A DNA stretch of 46,134 nt, taken from assembly GCA_016185345.1 (NCBI GenBank), contig JACPNS010000007.1, positions 1 to 46,134 of the forward strand. Reading direction: 5' to 3'. The DNA is from Solirubrobacterales bacterium (GTDB taxonomy: Bacteria > Actinomycetota > Thermoleophilia > Solirubrobacterales > JACPNS01). Shown here piece by piece: positions 26,439-33,631 of this stretch (the first letter of the stretch is position 1; each line of letters opens with the position of its first letter). Below the pieces are notes generated by a model. It did no database searches, was not told the origin of the DNA, and saw only the letters and a list, made by a program, of their open reading frames with translations. The translations under genes and the position numbers were made by a program.

Positions 26439-27527
26439 ATGCGCGTCCGAGTCGTCGATCCACCTGCCTACACGCCGCCCTACGACCACGCGCTCTGCGC
26501 GGCGCTCGCTGCTGCCGGGGCGGAAGTTGAACTGGTCACCTCCGAGTTCCGCCACGGCCCGCGCCCGGCGCCGGACGGCTACGCGCTGAACGATCACTTC
26601 TACCGCGTGAACGGCCCGATGCCGATCAAGCTCGCGCAGCACCCGATCGACATGTTGCGCCTGCGCCGCTTGCCCAAGTCCGATGTCACGCATTTCCAGT
26701 GGCTGCCGATCCAGGCGATCGATCGTCACCTGCTGCCCAAGGGCCCGACGGTCCTGACGGCCCACGACGTGATCCCGCGCGAGCCGCGCCCCGGCCAGCT
26801 CGGGGCGCTGGGCAAGACCTACAACGCGGTCGACGCGGTCGTCGCTCACAGCCGCCACGGCCGCGACGTCCTGATCGAGGCGCTGGATGTGGAAGCGGCG
26901 AAGGTCCACGTGATCCCTCACGGAGTCTTCGAACACCTCACCAAGGTCCCGAACCCCAAGCCGCTCCCACCCGAGCTCGCCGCCGTCGAGAAGCCAGTCG
27001 TCCTGCAGTTCGGATTGATGCGCCCCTACAAGGGAATCGACCTGATGCTCGAGGGCTTTGCCGCCGCTGACCCGGACGCCGAGCTCTGGCTCGCCGGCGC
27101 CGCGCGCATGGACACCGAAGTTCTCAAGACACTCGCCAGCAACCTCGGCATCGCCGACCGCGTCCGCTGGATCGAACGCTTCATCGGTGACGACGAGCTG
27201 GCGGCCTACTTCGAGCGCGCCGACGTGGTCGCGTTGCCGTACCGCCAGATCGACCAATCGGGAGTGCTTTTCACCGCGCTCGCATTCGGCAAGCCGCTGC
27301 TGCTCACGCGGGTCGGAGGCTTCAGCGAAATCGCGGATGATCACCAAGCAGCGCTCGCCGTCGCACCCGACGACCTGACCGCCATCGCTCGCGGCCTGAC
27401 CGAGCTGCTCGGTAACGATTCCGAACGCGAGCGTCTCAGCGCTTCCGCGATGGTATTGGCGGACGGCGAATTCGGTTGGTCCGCGATCGCACAGAGAACT
27501 TTGGAGCTCTACTCAGCTCTCCTGTAG
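26439..27527 (+). CDS. GT4-family glycosyltransferase
   Basis: A 362-residue GT-B enzyme. The N-terminal half begins RVRVVDPPAYTPPYDHALC; the interdomain part has VHVIPHGVF; the C-terminal donor domain has LQFGLMRPYKGIDLMLEGF. The region matching the GT4 E-x7-E segment is PYRQIDQSGVLFTALAFGKP, where the first Glu appears replaced. The start is ATG 26439, where family homology begins; the frame is open to 26361 but would overlap the divergent gene. A GATAAT box lies six bases upstream. Probable role: cytoplasmic addition of a sugar in the same glycan pathway as the neighbouring GT2. Donor and acceptor are unknown. Confidence 0.82.
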   Translation: MRVRVVDPPAYTPPYDHALCAALAAAGAEVELVTSEFRHGPRPAPDGYALNDHFYRVNGPMPIKLAQHPIDMLRLRRLPKSDVTHFQWLPIQAIDRHLLPKGPTVLTAHDVIPREPRPGQLGALGKTYNAVDAVVAHSRHGRDVLIEALDVEAAKVHVIPHGVFEHLTKVPNPKPLPPELAAVEKPVVLQFGLMRPYKGIDLMLEGFAAADPDAELWLAGAARMDTEVLKTLASNLGIADRVRWIERFIGDDELAAYFERADVVALPYRQIDQSGVLFTALAFGKPLLLTRVGGFSEIADDHQAALAVAPDDLTAIARGLTELLGNDSERERLSASAMVLADGEFGWSAIAQRTLELYSALL

Positions 27528-27536
27528 CCTGCGAGT

Positions 27537-28565
27537 GTGAAGCGTTCGCAGCTGTCTATCCCGCTCTCCTTTGTAATTCTCGCGATCGCCGCTGCATCCG
27601 CGTCGGCAGCCACTCCCTACGGAAGCAAGCTTGCCTATCCGCCGAACCAAACACCATGCGGCTTTGCGTCCAACGCCGGTTCGGGTCCCACCTGGGTTCC
27701 AGGCGCATATGCGTACTGCACCTTCATTCAACGGACGGCACCGTTGTCGCTGGCTCATCCGGCAGTAAATCCCATTCAAAGCTCGGGAGTGATCACCCAA
27801 GTACGAACCTCGTTCGGCACGCCACCGCCCGCGACGTCGGGTGGATCGATCGCGTTGCAAAGCTTCGACGGTGCGGACCTGCGAGCCGACAAGGTCTCAG
27901 ACCCGATCCTCTTGCCAGCGTCGCCGGGGACGTACGCATTTCCCACTCGCCTTCCGGTGACCGCGGGCCAGCTCATCGGCCTTCGCCTCGGAATGCGAAT
28001 CGGATCGATCAATCCCGGTGGCGCCATCTCGATCCCGGTTGCCTTTGAGGACACTGGTTCTGGCAGTGCGGGCACGTTCACCGGTCAGTTCGGGACGGTC
28101 GCACCCGGGTCAACCGCCTCGTCATCTTCAATCAACGTCACGAACGGATTGCTTCAGCTCGCTTGGGACGTCGAGCCCGACGAGAACGGCGACGGTTTCG
28201 GCGACGAGACGCAGGACGCCATCGCTCCACTACTGCGCCGGGACGGATCTCGCAAGCAGCGCGTTGTCTTGCGCAAGAGCGTCCGCCTCGCGGTGACGTC
28301 CAACGAATCTGGATTCGTCAACGTCTCGGGAACCATGCGCATCGGCGCCGCGAAGAAGTCGACGAAGCTCGCGGCGCAAGATTTCCCGGTGGCCAGAGAC
28401 GTGAACACAAAGATTGCATTCGTCGTCAAGAAGAGTCTCCTGAAAAAGATCTCTGCAGGGTTGAAGAAAAAGCGGACGGTCACGATCAAGCTGGTGGTCG
28501 TCGCCCGTGACCGTGCTGGCAACCCATCAGCACCTCAGACGCTCAAGCTCACAGCCAAGAAATAG
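27537..28565 (+). CDS. Secreted protein with DxNxDGxxD-type motif and basic C-terminal domain
   Basis: A 342-residue exported protein. The Sec signal peptide (MKRSQLSIPLSFVILAIAAA) probably ends at SASA, near residue 24. A beta-rich middle is followed by EPDENGDGFGDETQD, a calcium-binding, thrombospondin-type-3-like acidic loop, at about residues 214-228. The last ~110 residues form a Lys-rich beta domain (KKSLLKKISAGLKKKRTVTI and RDRAGNPSAPQTLKLTAKK). This layout is common for secreted proteins of Solirubrobacterales-like actinobacteria (general knowledge, not searched). GTG 27537 follows the GT4 stop by 9 nt. A TAGCCT box lies six bases upstream, but its TAG is the upstream stop codon, so promoter evidence here is weak. 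Function unknown. Confidence 0.7.
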   Translation: MKRSQLSIPLSFVILAIAAASASAATPYGSKLAYPPNQTPCGFASNAGSGPTWVPGAYAYCTFIQRTAPLSLAHPAVNPIQSSGVITQVRTSFGTPPPATSGGSIALQSFDGADLRADKVSDPILLPASPGTYAFPTRLPVTAGQLIGLRLGMRIGSINPGGAISIPVAFEDTGSGSAGTFTGQFGTVAPGSTASSSSINVTNGLLQLAWDVEPDENGDGFGDETQDAIAPLLRRDGSRKQRVVLRKSVRLAVTSNESGFVNVSGTMRIGAAKKSTKLAAQDFPVARDVNTKIAFVVKKSLLKKISAGLKKKRTVTIKLVVVARDRAGNPSAPQTLKLTAKK

Positions 28566-28584
28566 CCACAGCGCCGCGACCCGC

Positions 28585-28590
28585 GATAAT
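28585..28590 (+). promoter_or_regulatory. GATAAT -10 box of the membrane GT2 gene
   Basis: The sequence GCGATAATC occurs here nine bases before ATG 28600. The same 9-mer precedes the GT4 gene (26425) and the phosphoglycosyl transferase gene (30437), suggesting a shared promoter type for the glycan genes. Confidence 0.5.
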
Positions 28591-28599
28591 CGACGCCCG

Positions 28600-29733
28600 A
28601 TGCGCACCGCCCTCGAGATCATCTTCTGGCTGTCCGCTGGCCTGCTCATCTATGCGCAGTTCGGCTACCCGCTACTGCTCGCGATCTTCTCAGGGCCCGC
28701 GCCGCAGGCGCCGAGCAAAGCCGACTACCCAAGCGCCACCCTGATCATCGCCGCCTACGCCGAGGCCACCGTGATCGAGGCCAAGGTCAAGAACGCCCTC
28801 GCGCTCGACTACCCACGCGAGTGCCTGCAGATCATCGTCGCCTGCGACGGTTCGCCAGACGACACGCCGGCAATCGCCCGCGCAGCAGGAGCCGACCTCG
28901 TGCTCGACCTCCCGCACGGCGGCAAGATGGCCGCGCAGAACACCGCCGTCGAGCAGGCAACCGGCGAAATCCTCGCCTTCAGCGACGCCAACACAATGTG
29001 GGAGCCCGACGCGCTCAAGCGCCTCATCGATGCATTCGAAGAACCCGGCATCGACTACGTCTGCGGCCGGGTCAACTTCGTCAACGAGACCGGCGACAAC
29101 CAGGAAGGTCTCTACTGGCGATACGAGATGTGGCTGCGCGCTCGCGAGTCTTCGTTGAGGTCAGTCACCGCAGGCAACGGCGCGATCTATGCGGTTGACC
29201 CCGCGACCTACAAGGCGATCTCCCCCGTAACCGGCCACGACCTTACGCTCCCATTCCGCACCGTCAAACTCGGCGGCCGCGCAATCGACGCACCAGCGGC
29301 CCGCGCCTCCGAGGTCATGGTTCCGAACATCAGCGGTGAGTTCAAACGCAAGCGCCGCATGATGAGCTTTGCCTGGCCGATCATTCTCGGCGGCGGGATG
29401 CTCAAGCCCAAGGGTTACGGCGCGACCTACACGTGGATGATCTTCTCGCACCGCGTACTGCGTTACGAGGCGCCGTTCCTGCATCTGGCCGCGCTGATCA
29501 CCAGCGCGATCCTCGCGCCGGAGTCCACGCTCTACCTCGTGCTCCTGATCCTCCAGCTTGCGCTTCTGCTCGCCGCACTCATTGCGCCGATCATCAAGTT
29601 CAAGCCCTTCTTGGTCGCTCGCTACTACGTGCTCACAACTGCGTCTGTCGCGCTCGGGTTGGTGGACTACATGAGGAAGGGCACCGAGCAGATCCTCGAC
29701 GAGGGCTGGACGCCGCCAGAAGGAACGCGTTAG
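28600..29733 (+). CDS. Membrane-bound GT2-family glycosyltransferase (BcsA/HAS-like layout)
   Basis: A 377-residue enzyme with one N-terminal membrane helix (IIFWLSAGLLIYAQFGYPLL), a cytoplasmic GT-A domain (LIIAAYAEATVIEAKVKNAL, IIVACDGSPDDT, AFSDANTMWEPDAL, TAGNGAIYAV, VTGHDLTLPFR) and about three C-terminal membrane helices. This matches membrane glycosyltransferases that extend or cap surface polysaccharides. The Q-x-x-R-W motif of truly processive synthases is not visible; the matching place reads GEFKRKRRM. It may therefore add single sugars. ATG 28600 is chosen for the hydrophobic start and the GATAAT box. Its stop overlaps the converging relic gene by 4 nt. Confidence 0.8.
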   Translation: MRTALEIIFWLSAGLLIYAQFGYPLLLAIFSGPAPQAPSKADYPSATLIIAAYAEATVIEAKVKNALALDYPRECLQIIVACDGSPDDTPAIARAAGADLVLDLPHGGKMAAQNTAVEQATGEILAFSDANTMWEPDALKRLIDAFEEPGIDYVCGRVNFVNETGDNQEGLYWRYEMWLRARESSLRSVTAGNGAIYAVDPATYKAISPVTGHDLTLPFRTVKLGGRAIDAPAARASEVMVPNISGEFKRKRRMMSFAWPIILGGGMLKPKGYGATYTWMIFSHRVLRYEAPFLHLAALITSAILAPESTLYLVLLILQLALLLAALIAPIIKFKPFLVARYYVLTTASVALGLVDYMRKGTEQILDEGWTPPEGTR

Positions 29734-29880
29734 CCAGCCGTCAGCTGCTCTCGAAGCTCCACGAGCTTGGCCTCAAACTTTGGAACTTCGCCTTCGGCGT
29801 GCCTTTCGCGCCAAGTGACTCTTGAGAATTCGTATGTGTTCGAGCGAAATCTCGACACGCTCTGCGTCAGTGCGGGTCAT
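29730..29880 (-). pseudogene. Frameshifted small partner of the MNT gene (possible HEPN-like relic)
   Basis: ATG 29880 overlaps the MNT stop (ATGA), the usual arrangement of a two-gene toxin-antitoxin unit. Frame one reads MTRTDAERVEISLEHIRILK and then derails into Arg-rich sequence, stopping at 29773 after 35 codons. The next frame continues sensibly as EGEVPKFEAKLVELREQLTA and ends at TAA 29732-29730, so a one-base frameshift around codons 23-26 is likely. The start resembles the N-terminus of HEPN/DUF86 (HepT-like) toxins. The total of about 49 residues is far shorter than the usual ~110-130, and no RX4-6H motif is seen. Toxin relic is my inference; a genuine 35-residue peptide is the alternative. 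Confidence 0.45.
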
Positions 29881-30401
29881 AGGCCAACTGCCTCCTCAAG
29901 AGCTGACGATCGAATTTTTCCCCTCAACCCACGCGACGGAATCACGTCGACGTCATGGTCGAGAACCTTGTGAATTTCGCGCTGGAGTCGAGCTAGGTCC
30001 ACGAGGGTGAAAGGGGATTCGATGTCGATCAATAGGTCGATATCGCTGGCCGGTCCGTCTTCGCCGCGGGCGACGGAGCCGAACACGCGAACATTTGAAG
30101 CCCCGGCATTCTGGACCTCAGCGAGCACCAGATGGCGATGACGCACGAGCTTCCGCCCGAGCTCCGTCTTCGGTTTGAACCGTGGCGGAGACAACTTCAA
30201 GAGTCGCGAGACTTCGGGCTGACTCCGGCCCAGGCTCGCGGAGATCTCGCGCTGAGTCATCCCCGCCTGGTGGGCATCCGCAACCGAGTTCACGAGCAAC
30301 TCACGAGCCTGTGCACGCAATTGTTCAGCTGTTTCCGCCGACTCCGCGAGCCGCCGTTCGATCACCGCGTGGAAGTGAGTGGGTGTGACGACCGTCGGCA
30401 T
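29877..30401 (-). CDS. HTH-fused minimal nucleotidyltransferase (MNT/MntA-like antitoxin)
   Basis: A 174-residue protein. Residues about 48-70 (MTQREISASLGRSQPEVSRL) form a helix-turn-helix of the XRE/sigma-like type. Residues 103-135 form a minimal nucleotidyltransferase: VRVFGSVARG, then SDIDLLIDI, that is GSxxRG with D120 and D122 as metal ligands. MNT proteins of MntA-HepT modules AMPylate and silence a HEPN RNase partner, encoded by the overlapping next gene. Here the partner looks broken. The start ATG 30401 has TATACT six bases upstream, and a 14-bp perfect palindrome covers the promoter, so the HTH probably represses its own gene. The frame is open further upstream, but that would read through the promoter. 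Confidence 0.8.
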   Translation of the reverse strand: MPTVVTPTHFHAVIERRLAESAETAEQLRAQARELLVNSVADAHQAGMTQREISASLGRSQPEVSRLLKLSPPRFKPKTELGRKLVRHRHLVLAEVQNAGASNVRVFGSVARGEDGPASDIDLLIDIESPFTLVDLARLQREIHKVLDHDVDVIPSRGLRGKIRSSALEEAVGL

Positions 30402-30407
30402 CGACCA

Positions 30408-30436
30408 AGTATAGCAATTGCTATCAAACCGAGTAA
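30408..30436 (-). promoter_or_regulatory. MNT gene promoter with 14-bp palindromic operator
   Basis: On the minus strand TTACTC (plus 30431-30436), 17 nt and TATACT (plus 30408-30413) form a -35/-10 pair, followed by six bases to ATG 30401. The perfect palindrome ATAGCAATTGCTAT (30411-30424) overlaps the -10 box and spacer, an ideal place for a repressor such as the gene's own HTH domain. Confidence 0.65.
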
Positions 30437-30438
30437 GC

Positions 30439-30444
30439 GATAAT
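30439..30444 (+). promoter_or_regulatory. GATAAT -10 box of the phosphoglycosyl transferase gene
   Basis: GCGATAATC (30437-30445) precedes ATG 30455; the GATAAT hexamer is ten bases away. It lies 15 nt from the MNT operator palindrome on the other strand, so the operator could also affect this promoter. Confidence 0.45.
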
Positions 30445-30454
30445 CCCGCCCAAG

Positions 30455-31036
30455 ATGCGCCGCGCCTTCGACATCCTCGTCTCCGCCCTGGCGCTGCTCG
30501 TCGCCAGCCCGATCCTGCTCGGCGCAATCCTCTGGATCGTCATCGAATCCCCAGGCTCGCCATTCTTCCGCCAGCGCCGCGTAGGCAAGGACGGCCAGGA
30601 CTTCATGCTCATGAAGCTGCGCACGATGGTCAAGAACGCCGAGTCCAAGGGCGCCGGCCTCGCAGTAGACGAGAACGACGACCGCATCCTCAAATCAGGC
30701 GCGTTCCTCAGGCGATTCTCGATCGACGAGATCCCGAACCTCATCAACGTCCTAAAAGGCGAGATGAGCATCATCGGGCCAAGGCCAACCGTGCGCGCCC
30801 AGGTGGACAAGTACAACGAGCACCAGCTTCGACGACTCGAGGTCAAGCCCGGCATCACCGGCTGGGCTCAGGTCAACGGCCGGGCGGCACTGCCCTGGAG
30901 CGAGCGCATCGATCTTGACGTCTGGTACGTCGATCACCGCAGTGCAAAACTCGACGCGCAGATCATGCTGCGAACGATCAAACTCCTGTTCAGCGGCGAC
31001 GACCTCTACCGAGGCGAAACCGGCGGATGGAAATAG
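30455..31036 (+). CDS. Small phosphoglycosyl transferase (polyprenyl-phosphate sugar transferase)
   Basis: A 193-residue monotopic phosphoglycosyl transferase, the catalytic core found in PglC and at the C-terminus of WbaP. It has an N-terminal membrane hairpin (FDILVSALALLVASPILLGA), FFRQRRVGKDGQDFMLMKLR, the D-E dyad in RRFSIDEIPNLINVLKGEMS, IGPRPTVRAQV, and KPGITGWAQVNGR. The enzyme transfers a sugar-1-phosphate from a UDP-sugar to undecaprenyl phosphate, the first step of lipid-linked glycan assembly. The glycosyltransferases, flippase and polymerase in this window could complete the pathway. The sugar is not readable. It converges with the hydrolase gene, with 4 nt between stops. Confidence 0.88.
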   Translation: MRRAFDILVSALALLVASPILLGAILWIVIESPGSPFFRQRRVGKDGQDFMLMKLRTMVKNAESKGAGLAVDENDDRILKSGAFLRRFSIDEIPNLINVLKGEMSIIGPRPTVRAQVDKYNEHQLRRLEVKPGITGWAQVNGRAALPWSERIDLDVWYVDHRSAKLDAQIMLRTIKLLFSGDDLYRGETGGWK

Positions 31037-31040
31037 CCCG

Positions 31041-31898
31041 CTAGGCCCGACGCTTCTTGCGCTCGGAAGCGCCGTCCTTGCCGACAACCTTCGGCGACCA
31101 ACAATCCTCGACGAAGTCGATCACTTCGCCGGTGATGCGCGCCGGCGTCAGGCGCAGCTCGGCGATCGAATTGGCGTCGATCAGCCGGGCGTCCGGCAAC
31201 AGCGCGGCAAGGTCCTTGGCGTCGTTGTACGGGTGGATCGGGTCGTAGTGGTGACCGATCACGAGCGTCGGCTGCTTGATGTTCTTGCGTTGCTCCTGGG
31301 TCGGAGCGATCTGGCCGTAGAAGAGGCCCTTCAAGATGTCGACCGTTGACTTCGGGTCGCGCTTCACAAGATCCAGCAAGATGTTCGCGCCGAACGGCAG
31401 TGGTGCTTCTGGGATCAGGCGCGCGGCGCCGGACATGACCTGCGCCACCGGCTCGGCCCACTCAGACAGTGCGGCCAGCGGCGTGAAGAAGAGCGGTCCG
31501 CCGATCATCGCGTTCTCAAGCGCTGGCATCTCGGTCACCAGGCCGCGCACGCGCGACGGGTTGTTAGTGGCCAGCATCAGGGCGATGTTTGCGCCCAGCG
31601 ACGTACCGACAAGCACGGCCTCTTTGATCTCCAGATCCTCGAGCACCGAGTCGATCGCCGCGGCGTAGCGCGGGATGTCCCAGTTGTAGAGGTGATCGCG
31701 GTGGCCGTCGGACTTGCCGTGACCAGGCAGCTCGATCGTGATCGCCATGTTGCCGTTCTCGGCGAGCGCGAGTGCGAGCGGCTCCTGCATGCGAGCGCTC
31801 ATCATCAAACCGTGGATCAGGACGACGACGCGCTTGCCGCGGCCGTAGGTCTCGTAGGCCAGACGGTGTCCCTGGAACGTTGAGTAGCCCGGTGCCAT
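31041..31898 (-). CDS. Alpha/beta-fold hydrolase
   Basis: A 285-residue cytoplasmic alpha/beta hydrolase with the oxyanion region VVVLIHGLMM, LPGHGKSDGH, the nucleophile elbow VGTSLGANI (S100) and a late Asp in GHHYDPIHP (D219). The His expected about 25-30 residues later is not visible; that place reads ANSIAELRLTPARI. The protein may therefore use a different base or be a non-classical member. The C-terminus is basic (SERKKRRA). Start ATG 31898 has a TAGATT box six bases upstream. Substrate unknown; esterase or lactonase type is only a family-level guess. Confidence 0.72.
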   Translation of the reverse strand: MAPGYSTFQGHRLAYETYGRGKRVVVLIHGLMMSARMQEPLALALAENGNMAITIELPGHGKSDGHRDHLYNWDIPRYAAAIDSVLEDLEIKEAVLVGTSLGANIALMLATNNPSRVRGLVTEMPALENAMIGGPLFFTPLAALSEWAEPVAQVMSGAARLIPEAPLPFGANILLDLVKRDPKSTVDILKGLFYGQIAPTQEQRKNIKQPTLVIGHHYDPIHPYNDAKDLAALLPDARLIDANSIAELRLTPARITGEVIDFVEDCWSPKVVGKDGASERKKRRA

Positions 31899-31904
31899 TG
31901 CGTA

Positions 31905-31932
31905 AATCTACAGCGTTACCGCCGAATTACAA
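31905..31932 (-). promoter_or_regulatory. Predicted leaderless promoter of the alpha/beta hydrolase gene
   Basis: On the minus strand TTGTAA (plus 31927-31932), a 16-nt spacer and TAGATT (plus 31905-31910) are followed by six bases to ATG 31898. No Shine-Dalgarno is seen. Confidence 0.5.
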
Positions 31933-31943
31933 GGTGCGAAGCG

Positions 31944-33005
31944 TCACAGAGGCCAGCTGAACCCCCGACGCTCCTCCGGCGGTGGCACCGGAAGCGGCGA
32001 CGCAGGCGCATTCTCGACCGGTTCGTTCACGTGGTAGGCGATCGGCGATGCGTCGTTCGGGGTGTCGGGATAGAACACGCTGGCTACCGCATGCAGGTGG
32101 CCGCGACCGACCGACAGCTCGAACTGCCCGCCGGAATACATCTCGATGTCGTGGGCGTCGCAGTACTCGATCACGGCGAGCAGCTCAGACAACGGGCCGA
32201 ACCGCGACGGCTTGATGTTCATCCCGCGCGGCGCGAACTCCAGCGCCTCAATGTCTGCCACTGAATGCATCGGCGCGTCCCAGGTCAGTCGCTCGACAAC
32301 TCCCGGCGCTTCAAGCAACGGGCGCGTCTCATCGGTGAACGCCGCATCCTCGATCCACGCGTCGGGGAAGCACTCGATCGAGTTGCGGTACATCTCCTCG
32401 GTCGGCGGATTGTCAACCGGGCTGTCGGTGTAGAAGCCCTTCAGGTCAACCTGGCGGACCAGGCCGGTCTCGCCGAGCTGCTCGAACAGCTCGCGCGACC
32501 ACGAGTTCTCGGCGTCGAGCTTGAACTCGAGCCACGGCGCCACGCGGAGCCAGTTCGCAACGCGAGAAAACTCCGGTGGTTCGCCCAGGCGCAACGAAAG
32601 AATGAACCGCACCGGCGAATACTCGCGCCCAAGCGCTTCGGCAAAGTCCAACCCGTTCTGGCGCAGCGCGAGGTCGAGTGCGGCGCTCTCAAATCCCCAC
32701 GTTCGGTAGTTTGGCGAGGCAGCGTTTAGCGGCGGGGCGACCCACAGCGGCAGCGTCTGGAGGTGCTTCGAGAACTCGTCGAACGTGCCGTCAAAGGTCA
32801 GGTCGATCTTCGCGTCCTTCTGCAGGACGTCGTGATCGAGCGTGTCGTACGTGACGTCCTCGCCGCGCCCGGTCTTACCAAGGCCGTGCACGACGATCTC
32901 GGTCGTCACGCGGTCGAACCCACTGGAGACGGCTAACTCATGGCGGACAAATTCAGACGACTCGATCTTCAGCGGGAGATCCGCGAACGCGGCGTAATAA
33001 CTCAT
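31944..33005 (-). CDS. Enolase-superfamily protein (MLE/OSBS/dipeptide-epimerase-like)
   Basis: A 353-residue protein whose middle and C-terminus match the enolase-superfamily barrel. LEFKLDAENSW is the first metal-ligand strand (K-x-D). WIEDA matches the next acidic strand, and LTWDAPMHSVADIEAL resembles the third. NIKPSRFGPLSELLAVIEYC matches the general base Lys and following helix. FELSVGRGHLHAVASVFYP is the closing segment. These enzymes abstract an alpha proton from a carboxylate, as in cycloisomerases, racemases and OSBS. The N-terminal capping part is not easily recognised and the C-terminus is Pro-rich (SPLPVPPPEE). Start ATG 33005 has TAGATT/TTAGAT 5-6 nt upstream. Substrate unknown; no menaquinone or peptide-recycling neighbours are present. 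Confidence 0.65.
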   Translation of the reverse strand: MSYYAAFADLPLKIESSEFVRHELAVSSGFDRVTTEIVVHGLGKTGRGEDVTYDTLDHDVLQKDAKIDLTFDGTFDEFSKHLQTLPLWVAPPLNAASPNYRTWGFESAALDLALRQNGLDFAEALGREYSPVRFILSLRLGEPPEFSRVANWLRVAPWLEFKLDAENSWSRELFEQLGETGLVRQVDLKGFYTDSPVDNPPTEEMYRNSIECFPDAWIEDAAFTDETRPLLEAPGVVERLTWDAPMHSVADIEALEFAPRGMNIKPSRFGPLSELLAVIEYCDAHDIEMYSGGQFELSVGRGHLHAVASVFYPDTPNDASPIAYHVNEPVENAPASPLPVPPPEERRGFSWPL

Positions 33006-33057
33006 CGCCGAATCTAATCAGCCCGGTCCGCCGGATCTCCCACTGCGTCCTGCCTAG

Positions 33058-33540
33058 CTACTTGACTGTCAGTTCCTTGTACATGCCTTGCGAGTAGTGC
33101 CCGCTGATGTTGCAGACCAGTACGTACTTGCCTGCTGCGAGGTCGAGCGAGTTCGCTCCGGACTTACCGGCCTCCAGCTCGCTGATCTCGCCAACGCTGT
33201 CCTTTTCGCTGACCCTGCCGTCTTTGACCGGAAGATCTGCGGCTGGCGTGTCGGTCTTCAGTACGATCAACTCATGCGGGGCCGCTCCGTCGTTCACCGC
33301 CGTGAAGTCAACCTTCCCGGCCTTCGCGACTGGAGCGTTGGTGTCGATGGACCATTCGGTCAGCTTCGCGTCGATCATGCTGACCGGGGCGCTGTTCGAA
33401 GCGCTTGACTGGGCCGCGCCGGAGCGCCCGCTGCTCGCATTTGAATCCTTGTTGGAGCCGCAGCCGGCGATCGCAAATGCGGAGGCGACCGCGACGACGA
33501 CGAGCGCGACTGCGCTCTTTGATGAGCTCATCGGTTTCAT
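33058..33540 (-). CDS. Cupredoxin-domain lipoprotein (type 1 copper)
   Basis: A 160-residue lipoprotein: charged N-terminus, hydrophobic stretch and lipobox AIAGC with C27 as lipidated residue, then a Ser/Ala/Asn linker. The cupredoxin domain carries the four type 1 copper ligands H89 (APHEL), C143, H148 and M153 (VCNISGHYSQGM). Such proteins shuttle electrons or bind copper outside the membrane. I place the start at ATG 33540 because AGGAG lies four bases upstream and the signal peptide begins there; the frame is open to 33576. Adjacent genes give no clear electron partner. Confidence 0.82.
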   Translation of the reverse strand: MKPMSSSKSAVALVVVAVASAFAIAGCGSNKDSNASSGRSGAAQSSASNSAPVSMIDAKLTEWSIDTNAPVAKAGKVDFTAVNDGAAPHELIVLKTDTPAADLPVKDGRVSEKDSVGEISELEAGKSGANSLDLAAGKYVLVCNISGHYSQGMYKELTVK

Positions 33541-33631
33541 CTGTCTCCTGAGATATCGGGGCGAACGTGACTGCATAAACCTATCGCTCTATGCGCAGCC
33601 ACTGACTCCCCGTTCAGGTAGTTTTCAGGCG

